DNA of 64,000 nucleotides from Tenodera sinensis (Eukaryota > Arthropoda > Insecta > Mantodea > Mantidae). The notes under the pieces were generated by a model that was given only the letters and a program-made list of their open reading frames with translations, searched no databases and was not told where the DNA came from. Every line of letters starts with the position of its first letter. The first letter of the stretch is position 1. The position numbers were made by a program, and so were the translations under genes. The stretch is from positions 170,125,219 to 170,189,218 of the forward strand of contig CM060964.1 of assembly GCA_030765045.1 (NCBI GenBank), given 5' to 3'. This document shows, in pieces, positions 40,711 to 51,780 of the stretch.

Positions 40711-41590
40711 CATGGTTGCCAACCCGTACGATAATTCTGGGGGTGTACGATAGTTTGAATGTATGATATTTCGATACCGGCAAAATATTTTCCCTGGTTT
40801 GTCACACTAGAGAAATGAAATTAATTATTACAAATAGCAACACCACTTTTGCCTTCATGGCCTGTCTCCACCCCTCTAAGGCAACCATTTCATATCCTAC
40901 TAAGCCTCCTACCCTTTATCCTCTTATTGCCAGTGTGCCCAGATCTGGTATTCTCAATGAAGAAGGCATTGTTCAGAAAATTGATGATCAATGGAGAAAA
41001 GACGGAATAAGCGATATTCCGTGTGAAATAAAGAACATGCCTGAACCTGACAGTTTCTGGAGTGCTATTAAACACATGTGTCACCTTGATGGAAATATTG
41101 ATTTCAAAGAACTAACAGCCTTTGCATTATCAGTGATTTCTTTGCCCCACAGAAGCGCTTCTTGTGAGAGTATTTTCTAAACTGGGTTTAATAAAAACTA
41201 AACTTAGAAACAGATTGGCGCTAGATACGGTAAATGAACTTATTCTGTCGTCTCAGCTTATGAAAGAATGTGGCAGATCTGAAAATCTGCAAGTCACCGA
41301 GAAGTTGTTAAGGTTTATGTCAACAACAAATTTGTATAATACTGCAACGTTTGAGGAAGACTCAGATTAATAGTGCGAGAAACATGAGTGTCAAAGTTGT
41401 AATACTGATTGAGGTCATCAATCTTGTAAGTGGATATCATAAACATCATTAATATTACATTTTCATAAGTGTTATACTGATATTTTTATTGCTGTAGCGT
41501 TTGGTTTATGATGTACGATAATTTTTAATCCAAATCTATAATTTTGGGTGGCTGGTACGATAATTTCTTTTTTAAATGTTGGCAACCCTG
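40711..41590 (+). mobile_element. Short hAT element, second type (880 bp)
   Basis: The left end is CATGGTTGCCAAC at 40711 and the right end on the minus strand is CAGGGTTGCCAAC from 41590. An 8-bp duplication flanks it with one difference: CGCCACAA (40703-40710) and TGCCACAA (41591-41598). The inside keeps only the C-terminal part of a transposase, so it is an internally deleted hAT unrelated in its ends to copies A-D. The motif GTACGATA recurs beside both ends. Confidence 0.88.
40815..41370 (+). pseudogene. hAT transposase C-terminus in the 880-bp element
   Basis: Open from 40815 to 41180, then a frameshift at about 41175 and open again to 41370. The dimerisation domain is clear: ALSVISLPHRSASCESIF, then after the shift SKLGLIKTKLRNRLALDTVN and ELILSSQLMKECG. 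The N-terminal zinc finger and the catalytic core are gone. Confidence 0.85.
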
Positions 41591-42039
41591 TGCCACAAGC
41601 ATTGGAAAGAGCTATGGAACACTCTAAAGTATTCATTTCTCTATGAATAACAGAGTAGGATGTAAACAGTGACATAAACATAAACTAACACGTTTATGTT
41701 AACATGGCACCAGAAAATATCTTTCAAGACAAATACATCACCATTCAGAAGCACATTACAGTCATGCATTGATATGATTTCATAAGTTAAATGCAATATA
41801 AAAATATTATGAGAAGGTTCAACCCACTTGTAATGAGGCATACTATTTGTCTTCAAATATTTAAAAGAATATTTTATTTCAGAATTAATAATTTTGGTGG
41901 AATCAATAACAATAAACACTCAAAGCAAAATACAGCTGGTGAGTTTAAACTTTCTGTTGCTAGTGTACCTGCTATTGTGTTCACAGAGTGCAGTTTTGAA
42001 TGCCACAATGAGCATGAAAAGAAAACAATTGTGGTATCT
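41591..42039. other. No gene recognised
   Basis: Short AT-rich stretch between the small hAT and the jerky-like relic; nothing supported. Confidence 0.4.
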
Positions 42040-42506
42040 TTAGAGATGAAAATTAAAGCTATAACACATGTACATTGGGGAGAAGCAATTAAACAAGTGC
42101 CTTGTGACCTAATTGTAGGCAAAGTGACTATGGTAGACTGAAGAAGAAACACAGCAGAAATCCAGAAGTGGGTTTCACAAAGATCATCAGTGAGTGGAGC
42201 TGTAAGCGTACAATCCGAGAAATGGGATGAGTCCAAAAAGCATCAGAAGCATTATTTGTATGGTTTAATCATATGAGATAGAAAGGATCTGTATCAGGAC
42301 CTATTCCACAAGTGAAAGCTTTGGACCTTAACCAACAATTCAAAGATGGAGAAGAGGACTTTACTGTAAATTCTGGTTGGCTATTTGTTGGCAGAAAAAG
42401 GTTACGTCGTGCGACACCTGAGCATCAGCAGAGGGAAATTGTTGGCCAGCACAGAATGGATGGAGACTTCAATAGTAACATTTATGATTGGGAAACTCAG
42501 AATTAA
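42040..42506 (+). pseudogene. jerky/Tigger-type transposase, DNA-binding N-terminus
   Basis: Two DNA-binding regions of the pogo/Tigger (jerky) family in changing frames. The first is a Psq-type HTH, EMKIKAITHVHWGEAIKQVP then VGKVTMVD-stop-RRNTAEIQKW (near 42045-42170). The second is the CENP-B-type HTH, VKALDLNQQFKDGEEDFTVN then SGWLF (42312-42385). The DDE core is absent. It is too short to link to the Tigger termini at 36666-37397. Confidence 0.75.
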
Positions 42507-43619
42507 ACACTGTGTTACAAAAGTTTGAATGATTTTTTGCTAAACTTTAGAAGCTGTAAATTCAACGAAGTCTAATAACTAGATCTTAGAATTTTAGGCA
42601 TGAAAAATCACCTGAAATAGGTCCTTAAATTATTAAATTAGGGAGTAAATTAGGCAATGTTTTTAATTAGAGTCTGACTGCTTTGTCTCCGACTGACCAA
42701 GAGAGACCTTGTTGCCAGTTCTTGCCACTTCTTTGATCATGCGCGCAAACATCTCATTGTCACAATTTTCATGGTTGTTTTGCCTGCCTTGAGTACATCA
42801 CAAAGTCACTACCACTCTAGTCAAAGGAAGAAGAGGTTCCCCTTTGTCTTGCTCCATCTCAAAGTACTTGCGTAACTTAAATATAAATTCAAGTTTTGTT
42901 CTGATAAGATACAACTTTTTTCTTTGATGTTTGATAAGAATAACCGTAATGGCAACAATACTGTAAATTGCACTTGCACAAAATAAATCAACTTCACGTG
43001 AAATAAAGCAAATAGCAACATCAAATACTCCACCAATATAACAAATAATGTTAGGCTTCACTTATCTTAAATATGGGGTTAACTTATTGAAACACTGACT
43101 AGTTTCATCAGACCTCTCTGACATTCTCAAAGGTTTCGTTATATTGGTAGATTATTGCTTCACTGTTAATAGCTTCAAATGGGTGTACAAACCACATACT
43201 CCACTTACAAGAGAGTTGGCAACATAGCCCAAAATGGAGTGAGCTCACACTGTTAGGAAACCTATGATTGGCACTTGCAGACTTTAACCCTTTTCTGTGT
43301 CAGTCATCCCCAGCACTGCAAACTGTTCTAATTTTCTTTTCTCAGCTCTTTTTTACTTTGTCCCGCAAAAATATTTTCTAACTACTGACATCAGTTGCAG
43401 TATTATGTTTTATGAGATCTCACAAGTATTATAGAAACATACAAAAGTAACATATATAAACGGTCAAAAATACATAAATTCACTTGGAAAAAAAACGAAT
43501 ACAATCTATGTTCAAATCTCCGTACTTCGCATGTGCCAAGTCAGTAGCAGACACTAGTTGCCTTACTGGTAACATTGTTCCCACACTTATCCAAGTCTTT
43601 GTTGCCAAAGTTTAAAAAA
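42507..43619. other. No gene recognised
   Basis: About 1.1 kb. Minus-strand open frames at 42798-43061 and 42821-43036 overlap, are hydrophobic and lack any domain signature. Confidence 0.45.
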
Positions 43620-44127
43620 TCAATGCACTATAATCAAATGAACTAGTGAAAGTTGCCCCTGATGTTGTATTTGAGGCCCATTGATATACTTTCCTCCTGA
43701 CAATAGATGAACTAATCTGTTAATGTTTTGTGTCATATGCTTGTCTCGAATAGAACAATAGGTAAGGGTTTGCTTGTACAAATGTGTGTCATAGCTAGGT
43801 GTGACTAAGAGTATGTGACCTAGAATTCTCGAACCAAGTACCTTTTGCCTTGGACTCCAAAAATTATTCATGCTGTTGCCTACATGAAAATAGCTCATAT
43901 CTGCGATGTTTCACAATGGAGTGAAGCGTGGCAACACACTCCTGACATGACATGTGCATTCTGAATAAACTTCCATCATATAGGAACTGCATGTATTGTT
44001 TGCCGTCATGGCACATCCATGAGAGATCAACAATATTAATAAATCTAGCCGTAGTAGTGAAATACAAGTTGCACTTACGAAATTTATTCGCTGAATGGCA
44101 GGTACCGAACAGGATATTCATTTTCAT
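43620..44127 (-). pseudogene. Merlin/ISXO2-like transposase relic
   Basis: The minus strand reads FINIVDLSWMC, KQYMQFLYDGSLFRM, MSCQECVATLHSI and RRYELFSCR, which fits the N-terminal zinc-ribbon arrangement (C-x2-C then YxFxC) of ISXO2/Merlin transposases. Later frames give FIYCQEE-like and IGGPQ-like fragments expected before the first catalytic Asp, but the catalytic part is not convincing. Terminal repeats were not found. Confidence 0.5.
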
Positions 44128-44937
44128 AACAAATAGTATAGATAGTTTGCTTCTAACACTGGCACATGTGAATACAGATACAATTCCAATATCGTCTGTA
44201 TGATGTATGTCTGTAGCATTGCTGCAGAGATTATCTGCAAATCTCTCTGTAACAGTTTAGGTTGCCTGCACTGCAATTTCCAGAGCAATTTTGTCAGGTT
44301 CCAAAGTGCTCAATGTTGGATGTAGAATGAATTTTTGTAGGACGTAAAGTAAAAAATATCACTTTCCTCTGATTTTTGCACGTAGCAAAGCTTTAACCAA
44401 AAACATACTCTATTTATTAAAAATGTGTAAAATAAATTAAATCAAGAGTGCTGATTTATTGGTTGAAACAATTAGGAATATCCTCTTACTGTAGAAATTG
44501 ACAATGCTATTCTTACTAAAGGTGGCAGTATTGATTTATACCTATATATGACCTTTACACTCCTAAAGCATTAGGGCCAGAGATACAACAGCAATACAAC
44601 ATGCAGTAAAATTGTTTAACATTTGAGAATGACTACTACAAGCATAGCATGACAGTTGTGATTAGTCACACAGCATATTACCAAGATTTACTCAGTTTCT
44701 TTCTAGGCTTACTAAAAGCATCTAAATGCCTGTAAAGAATAGGTGCAAACTTAAAGTGTTCGAAAAATTTTCAAGGCCAGATGCTCTGAGATGTTTTCTT
44801 TATGCACCTAAACATTCAGTTGGTCAGTCAAAGACCTTTGAGCATTCCGAGGGAACAGGGCTCAAGGTATCCTTGGAAAGCTAAAAGCTGCAACTCATTT
44901 TAAAAGAAAAATCAGAAAGCTGGCTTTTCTGTTGTCT
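44128..44937. other. No gene recognised
   Basis: AT-rich sequence without supported features. Confidence 0.4.
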
Positions 44938-44998
44938 TTTTGTTTTTCTTTTTTTTTCTTTTTTTTTTTTTTTTTTTTCTTTTTTTTTTTTCTTTCTT

Positions 44999-45035
<37 letters not shown>

Positions 45036-45047
45036 CCTTTTCCTTTC
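44938..45047. repeat. T-rich / TTTC tract
   Basis: About 110 bp of T runs with scattered C. It could be a decayed poly(A) tail of a minus-strand retroposon, but no element body is recognisable beside it. The lysine-rich open frame on the minus strand is an artefact. Confidence 0.85.
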
Positions 45048-45894
45048 CGCACTTTATTGAATCTTTACCTCCTGAAGTCACCTTATTCCAGTACGATTTA
45101 ACACTGTTAAAATTAGTTACCACCATTATTATTAGGAAAATCTTTAATCCTACTTGTTTGTTTCATAAAGAATAAAGAGATATTCCCATTTTGAAATAAA
45201 GCATTTATGACCCACCGGCCAGGAACAAATTAAAAATCTTTGAAAAACTTGTTTTTTCTTCGCATTATTATGCAATATCTGAACACAATACAGAATATGA
45301 ATAACAAAGCACGAACAGAGACCAAAAGTGAAGCCTAAGTTGCTGTATTGTGCATAGTTGCTATAACATTCAAACATTTCCAGAGGTGAGTTCACTGTTA
45401 AGTGGCCATCCATAGTGGTTCTTGTTTCATGGTTTATTCAAATTTAATCCAGGTTGTGTGTGCTCTTCACAACCCTACAAGTGATGCAAATTTATATGTA
45501 AACAATTTGTTTAAAAATCATTTATGCAGTTCTAGGCCAAAAATAAATGAATTAACCAAGCTTTTAAATTAGTTTAGCTCTAATAACTCTTTCTGGCAGT
45601 GCTAGGAATAAAAACCAAGGTTTTAACTACCCATTTAGGGCACTTTGGGCAGTATAAAATGTATTCCGTAGTTGCAGTTTATGATCCTTAAGTATCAATT
45701 TTACAAGGCCCCTAAAAGGTACTAATTAGGCCTTAAAATACAAGGTCTAATTTATTTGAGCTGTATGATGAGATGGTTCAATTAGTAGGTCAATTAGTGA
45801 TCTACATGTGTGATTAACAACATTGCATTTTATCATAGCATAAAAATTTTTAGAGACAATGAACATGTGACACCATAGAAGTATTTTACACCCT
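45048..45894. other. No gene recognised
   Basis: Non-coding AT-rich sequence; the minus-strand open frame at 45150-45413 has no domain. Confidence 0.4.
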
Positions 45895-46085
45895 CATGCC
45901 TCACCATCAAACTGGCCCGGGTTCGAACCCAGGCACAGCATGTGGGATTTTGGTGGATAAAGCGGCGCTGGGGTGTGTTTCCTCCGGGTTCTCCTGTTTC
46001 CCCCGCCATCTCATTCCACCAATGCTCCATCTTTATTCCATGTATCATCAATGTCATCGCCTGCAGTGCCGTATGTAGTAAAAGC
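45895..46085 (+). mobile_element. tRNA-derived SINE fragment
   Basis: A strong B box GGGTTCGAACCCAGGC (45919-45934) is followed by the GC-rich body TTTCCTCCGGGTTCTCCTGT and TTTCCCCCGCCATCTC (45977-46013), a conserved central motif of a widespread arthropod/invertebrate SINE type. The A box is missing or strongly changed, so the 5' end is truncated. It differs from the SINE at 34621-34857. Confidence 0.7.
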
Positions 46086-46537
46086 GGGCATGGGTAATAT
46101 CAATCTTCAAAAAAGATGGTAAAACCATTAAAATTTATAGACCCATCTTATTCGTACAGTGCTTTCAAACATTCTTGAAATTAAGATAAGACTTACATCT
46201 TTCTTAGAAATTGATGGATATTTTCTTCCTCATTGTTCGGTTCTAGAAAAAGCAAATCCATTGGAGGCTACATTTGACTTCATTAAACACATACTAGATG
46301 GTAAAGTAAAAGAGCACTTTTTTGGACTGTTCGTAGATCTACGAGGGCTGATCAACAAAGACTGAGACTGATTTTTTCCTGTAACTTCCGTGATAGTTTC
46401 GTATCTGTAACATAAATATTTGAAAAGAGCGGGTTTTTATGTATAATGTCGGTAGGCGGCAGCACTCTCGTAGTGGTAGGTTGGCAGTAATGCTCTATTT
46501 TGTAGACCCTACGTGCATTTCGCATACCAGACAGTGG

Positions 46538-47770
46538 AAGTGACGCGAGAGGAGCAGTACAGCGCAATCAAATTCTGTTTTCGTTTAAACCAGACAGCCA
46601 CCGAAACTTATGAAAAGCTGAAGTAAGCGTACAGTGAAGATGCACCACCTCGTGCAACAGTGTTTAGGTGGTTCAAGGACTTCAAAGAAGGCCGACTTGT
46701 CAGTGTTAAGCAAGGTGGGCCTGGTGTTTTGGCTTCTGCTGTGACTGAAGTCAACATCAATACAGCTGCTGTGATTGTCCAAGAGGATCTGCGCATAACG
46801 TTACGTAACCTCAGTGAAGTGTTGAGAATTTCATATGGCAGTGTGTTTACAATTATGCACAACCATTTCCATATGACCCGAGTTTGTGCTCGTTGGGTGC
46901 CACGTCTGTTGACTCCCGAACAAAAGGCTGTGCGAATGGAGACAAACCGTGAGGTACTGCATCTCTTTGCTGATGGAGCGGATGCATTTTTTAAATCGAT
47001 TATCACCGGTGATGAGTCATGGCTGCATCATTATGATCCTGAAGGAAAACAAGCCAGCACAGTGTGGAAATCGCCAGGTTCTCCAACACCAAAAGAGGCA
47101 AAAGTTGTTCCATCTGCAGGGAAAGTGATGATCACCTTTTTTTACTGTAATGGAATGTAAAATATGATTTGAAGCTTTCCTGGCGACGAACATACTCAAG
47201 ATGTTCTCAGGCTTCTAGCCAGGTGTAGTGATGCATAGCCATCCCGAAATGTCGATGGCTATGCATCACTACGCCTGGCTAGAAGCCCGAGAACATCTTG
47301 AGTATGTAATGGAATGATTTACCAGAATGCAGTTCCCCCTTACACTACTGTTACAGCAGCATACTACATGTCAGTATTGGCTACACTGAGGAAGCACATT
47401 GCAAAGAAATGACCAGAGCTTTCTTGGACTGGGTGGCGACTTCATCATGACAATGCACGGCCTCACGTCGCAAATCAAGTCATGCAGTTTCTGGCTCGAT
47501 TCAACATTACCTGTGTACCACATCCACCTTATAGCCCCAATCTTGCACCCTGTGACTTTTTTTTTATTTCCATCACTAAAGGCAAAGCTTAGGGGTATTC
47601 AATTTGAGAACTCTGAAGCAGTGCTCAAGAAAAGTGAGGCGATTCTCAAGGACCTGACAGAGAATGGTCTGCAGCACGTGTTCAAGGACTGTCAGAGACG
47701 CTATAAAAAGTGCATTGAAGTAGGAGGTGACTACTTTGAAAAAGATCATGTAAACATTGAATTGGAGTAA
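46538..47770 (+). pseudogene. mariner transposase 2 (DD34D), start lost, several breaks
   Basis: The first codon is GTG at about 46538 where mariner 1 has ATG; then EVTREEQYSAIKFCFRLNQT, with a TAA at 46623 inside the HTH region. From 46630 the frame is open: RATVFRWFKDFKEG, VCARWVPRLLTPEQK and ITGDESWLHHYDPEGK (first Asp). The hairpin insertion interrupts it at FFYCNGM. After it come AVPPYTTVTAAYY, a stop near 47408, RLHHDNARPHVANQ (second Asp) and YSPNLAPCDFF (third Asp, 35 residues on). A frameshift follows near 47560. All three acidic residues remain. Confidence 0.9.
47158..47304. mobile_element. 147-bp foldback insertion with Penelope-like terminus
   Basis: Inserted in mariner 2 with the 12-bp duplication TGTAATGGAATG (47146-47157 and 47305-47316). 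Two inverted arms of about 53 bp (47191-47243 and 47254-47306) surround the loop CCGAAATGTC. Arm 2 (CGAAATGTCGATGG … AGCCCGAGAACATCTT) resembles the Penelope-like 3' end at 56028-56095 (CGAAACGTCGGAGG … AGCCCGGAAAATCTAC), so the hairpin looks like two inverted copies of a Penelope-like terminus. Confidence 0.7.
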
Positions 47771-48100
47771 TAAACATCTGTGAAAAAAATCAGTCTCAGT
47801 CTTTGTTGATCAGCCCTCGTAACTAAAACTTTTCTTCTAGTAAACCATGATATTTTAATAATAGAATTAGATGATATGGGGATAGCCAGGAGTTGCAAAT
47901 TACTGATTTGCATCCTACCTTAAAATACATTGATAATAGAAAGACTAGAGGAAAAAAAAACAGAAAAAATTAATGAAGTACTCCAGGGGTCAACTCTTGG
48001 ACAATTATTGTTCCTTATTTTCATTAATGACCTGCCAATGAACATCCCTAATGCACATGCAATATTTGGTGATGACAGAAGAATTGTTTTCGGCAGTTAT

Positions 48101-48879
48101 AATCCTGGGCGACCGAGCTTTGCTCAGCGTTTTTCGCCTCTTGTTTTTGTGAAATCTTGTTTTTTGTGGGAGAAGATACTTATTTAGATAAACTGAAAGT
48201 CAAAACGTTAACTAAATAACAATTTTAGTCGCAATTGTGAAGTCATTTCCGAGATACAAATATTTCATAAACACCATCATTTCAGCTGTAAAACACCTAC
48301 TGCTGAACGCAGACCTCCCCCATAGATATCCACCCAGTTTGACGTTTTCGTTGAGCATTTGTTCCATTATGGAGTTCAGTTTCTTGCTGCTGCGATTGAC
48401 TGCAGGGCGTTAACACATTTGCCAAGGTCCTTCATCCTTCCGTCGAGTTCTTCCATGGCTTCGTTTACCCTGGCCAGTCGCTCGTTAGTATTCTCCGATA
48501 GATCTATCTTCATATTAGACATTCCCATCTTCATCTTTTCTGTTTTGGAGTTTACATTTTCAATTTGTCTTCCATTTTTGTTTCCATTTTGTCCATTTTT
48601 GTTCCTATATTTTCTATTCCGTAGTTTACATTTTTCCAATTCGGTTTTCACATTTGTTTCCTCTGTCGCATTCCGGAATTCATTTTATTTCCCATTATGC
48701 CCATCTTGGCTAACATTTGTTTCATCAACTGTTCCATATCGTGCTTTTCGGCGCACTCCTGACATCAATTGTGATTACTTTACTTTTTTTTTTAACTATT
48801 TCTGTATTTTTTATTAAAACACTGGAGCAACACTAAGCAAAAGCACTGTTGAACAATAACAAATACTACAGGAAGAAAA
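48101..48879. other. Unassigned; short coiled-coil-like frame on minus strand
   Basis: A minus-strand frame 48651-48376 (91 codons) is rich in Lys, Asn and Glu with repeats such as NGQNGNKNGRQIENVNSKTE and a heptad-like stretch RLARVNEAMEELDGRMKDLG. It resembles coiled-coil ORF1 fragments of retroelements but has no diagnostic domain. Confidence 0.35.
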
Positions 48880-50780
48880 GCTGGTTGATAAAGCCATGTG
48901 AATGTACTACGCATTTCTGTTTCAATCATATAGAAAATTGTATGGATTGTTCGTAATTGTTTGCCGAAGCGGAAGTAGTGAAAGAAATGTGATTGTATTT
49001 AGTAAAACAAAAATGAGTAGAAAAACGTGTGAATGTTATACGTTGGGTGGTAAAATGGATTGCAGAAAAACCTTCGCCATGAAAACAATTAGAGGTGTCA
49101 CTTTTTATGGCGATCAGTCAACCTGTTTTGGAGTTTATCCACTCTTCAACATAAGATATGTATAGGCGTTGGTATGTATGAAGTTGATAAAAGACAGGGA
49201 ATAACGTGAATTGTTACGTAAAACAAAAGTGAGTAGAGAAAATAGTATGAATGTAATACATTGTATTTCTTTTTCAAACATATCAAATTGTATGAATTAT
49301 ATGTTGAAGGGCAAATAGCGAAAGAAGACTGATGGTGCCTCGTAAAGGAAGAATTAGTAGAGGAAGTCATGTGAATGTAATACGTTGCATTTATATTTCA
49401 ATCATAGAATATTATATTAATTGTATGTTGAAGGGCAAACAGGATAAATGAATGTGCTACGTAAAAGAAATGCGAGTAGAAAGCCATTTGAAAGTAATAT
49501 ATTGTGTAGTAAAATTGTTGCCATAAAAAATTTCCCCATAAAAAATACATATACGTGCCGAATTTCGCGGTGATCGGTTAACCGGTTTTCGAGCTTAACA
49601 GTTGGATATATATAAACAACCAAGTTGTATGGATGATATGAATTGTTTGTAGAAGACTGAGTGGAGAAAGAGATGTGAATGTGTTACCTAAAAGTGAGTA
49701 TAGTAAACAGTGTGAATGTAATATGTAGCATTTCTATTTCAAACATGCACAAAATTGTATGACTTATTTCTAGAAGAGTGAGTAGAGAAACAATTATGAA
49801 TGCGTTTCCCAAAAGCAAGTAGAGAAAACAGTGTGCATGTAATACATAGCATTTCTATTTCAAACATGCACAAAATTGTATGACTTATTTGTAGAAGAGT
49901 GAGTAGAGAGAGATGTGAATGTCTTACCTAAAAGTGAGTAGAGAAAACAGTATGAATATAATAGAGAAAGAGATGTGAATGTGATAGCTAAAAGTAAGTA
50001 GAGAAACCACTGTGAATGTAATATGTATCTCTATTTCAAACATACAGAAAATTGCATGACTTATTTGTAGAAGAGTGAGTAGAGAAAGAGATGTGAATGT
50101 GTTACCTAAAAGTGAGAGGAAAAAACAGTGTAAATGTAATAGCATTTCTATTTCAAACATACAGAACATGGTGTGACTTATTTTAAAAGTGGAGATAAAA
50201 GTGTTTTTTGGTGCAAAATCACGTTTTTTATGGAAAATTGTTTATAGAAGAGTGAGTAGAGAAAGAAATGTGAATGTGTTACCTAAAAGTAAATAGAGAT
50301 AACACTGAATGTAATATGCAGCATCTCTATTTTAAACATACAGAAAATTGTGTATTTATTTGTAGAAGAGTGAGTAGAGAAAGAGATATGTATGTGTTAC
50401 CTAAAAGTGAGAGGAGAAAACAGTGTGAATGTAATAGCATTTATATTTCAAACATATAGAACATGTAAGATTTAAAGCCCCCCCCCCATTGTGACGAAGG
50501 CCATAGAGTTTACAATGGCCAAAAGCTCAATGTTTTTAAACCTCACACGGCTGATCACCCATGAAGCTGTAATAAATATAGAACATGGTATGACTTATTT
50601 TAAAAGTGCGAATAAAAATGTTTCTTGGTGCAAAATCATGTTTTTTATGGAAAATTGTTTATAGAAGAGTGAATAGAGAAAGAGATGTGTGTTACCTAAA
50701 AGTGAGTAGAGAAAACACTGTGAAGGTAATATGCATGTATACAAAAGTTTAATCAAATCTTTGGAGTCGTTTCTGAAATA
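48880..50780. repeat. Degenerate tandem repeat array, unit about 120-140 bp
   Basis: Units share GAGTGAGTAGAGAAAGAGAT, GTGAATGTGTTACCTAAAAG, AATGTAATATGTAGCATTTC and TCTATTTCAAACATACAGAA. At least nine imperfect units can be followed from about 49640 to 50730, with more diverged ones from 48880. About 110 bp at 50470-50585 interrupt the array. The unit end (GGGAATATAT) resumes at 53975 after the DD41D copy 2, so that element landed in the array. No coding function. Confidence 0.8.
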
Positions 50781-51399
50781 CCGGGAATATACCAGGTGAG
50801 TCAGCCACGCCTTATTTTTTTGGAAGGTAGGCCACCCATCTAATGGCATGTGCGCCTTAGTTCAGTTTTGCGCTTACTAAAATGTATTGCTTGACGTTCT
50901 TAAAGAAAGGAATGCGCAAAATTGAGAGCAACAGTGGTTTAAGGGACAGAGCGTACTCCTTGCTAAAGTACAACTCAAAAACATACGACTCGTTTACTGA
51001 GAGCAAATTCCGGTTTCCGGCCGATTTTACAAACTTTTTATTAAGAGTATACATAGCAACGTAATTCAGTAAATGCCTCGGAAAAAATGGACCTATCATA
51101 TGAGTACACTAACAACGTCAGCTAAAAAGAAAATGGTGGATTCTTGTAGTTTGAGCAGGGATTGGCTGGCAAAAATCAGGAAAAATTTAGAGACACGCCT
51201 CATCCATCATGGACCCGTACAGTCAAAACGGACATATTATTAAACAACAGTTTATTTACATTTTTGCGTGAAGTACGCCTCATGCATCTCAATTAATATG
51301 CATAACAGCTTCTGCCATTTAAGTAATAATATTAAAACGCCCAGTTAATGATTAAAACTGTCTTTAAAGGCTAAATCTAGCCCGAAAACTTGCGAGGTG

Positions 51400-51560
51400 G
51401 CAATGGCATAGTGCCAGGCATGCAAGTCCTAGTATTGCACGCGGTACGTTCTTACAGTCAAGTCTCCAAATAGCTGAATAGAATTGTCACGTGTACTCTC
51501 CGCTGACCCCCAATGACACAGGTTCGAGTCTCAGCGTTCTAAATATTTTTTTTTTTATGT
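51400..51560 (+). other. Pol III-like B box and T-run near left end of DD41D copy 2
   Basis: TGGCATAGTGCCAGG (about 51407) and GGTTCGAGTCTC (about 51522), followed by a T10 run at about 51547. The B box is a better match to consensus than in copy 1. The separation is again about 120 bp. Confidence 0.4.
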
Positions 51561-51780
51561 TCATCAAAACTTGGAAACCGAATTCGCAATAATCTAATTA
51601 TAAAGTCCCTGAGGGTATAGGACATAATTTAAATCGTTTTTGGTTGTCTGCATTTTGTAATTGAACAGATATAATGACTTCTGCACCGTTGGACTGGCAT
51701 GATGTAGTGTGTTGCAAATGCTGAGCCCTGCATTCACCACACGTAAGCTGTCGCACGATAATTTGTGCCAGTCTTTCACT

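Larger units (their letters stand above)
46342..47819 (+). mobile_element. mariner element 2, with hairpin insertion
   Basis: Flanked by TA (46340-46341 and 47820-47821). The TIRs are perfect over at least 25 bp: left CGAGGGCTGATCAACAAAGA, right on the minus strand the same. The 1478-bp span includes a 147-bp foldback insertion plus a 12-bp duplication (47146-47316). It is related to mariner 1 by transposase and TIR, and inserted into a LINE reverse transcriptase. Confidence 0.93.
46086..48100 (+). pseudogene. Jockey-like LINE reverse transcriptase relic split by mariner 2
   Basis: Left of the mariner: FLEIDGYFLPHCSVLEKANP then LEATFDFIKHILDGK and FFGLFVDL (46199-46340), RT blocks around the first catalytic Asp. 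Right of it: KTFLLVNHDILIIELDDMGI (47824-47880), then EVLQGSTLGQLLFLIFINDL and FGDDRR (47970-48080). The mariner sits exactly between FVDL and K-x-F, the FVDLSKAFD motif of LINE RTs. The second active-site motif reads FGDD rather than YADD. Flanks are decayed and termini not found. Confidence 0.8.

Noticed and set aside
44881..45126. Lysine-rich protein on the minus strand
   Set aside because: Translation of a poly(T) tract; no domain on either side.
48376..48651. Coiled-coil protein gene
   Set aside because: Biased composition and no conserved domain; it may be a retroelement ORF1 scrap but cannot be supported.
48880..50780. CRISPR array
   Set aside because: Units are contiguous and diverged, not short identical repeats with unique spacers, and the context is eukaryotic.
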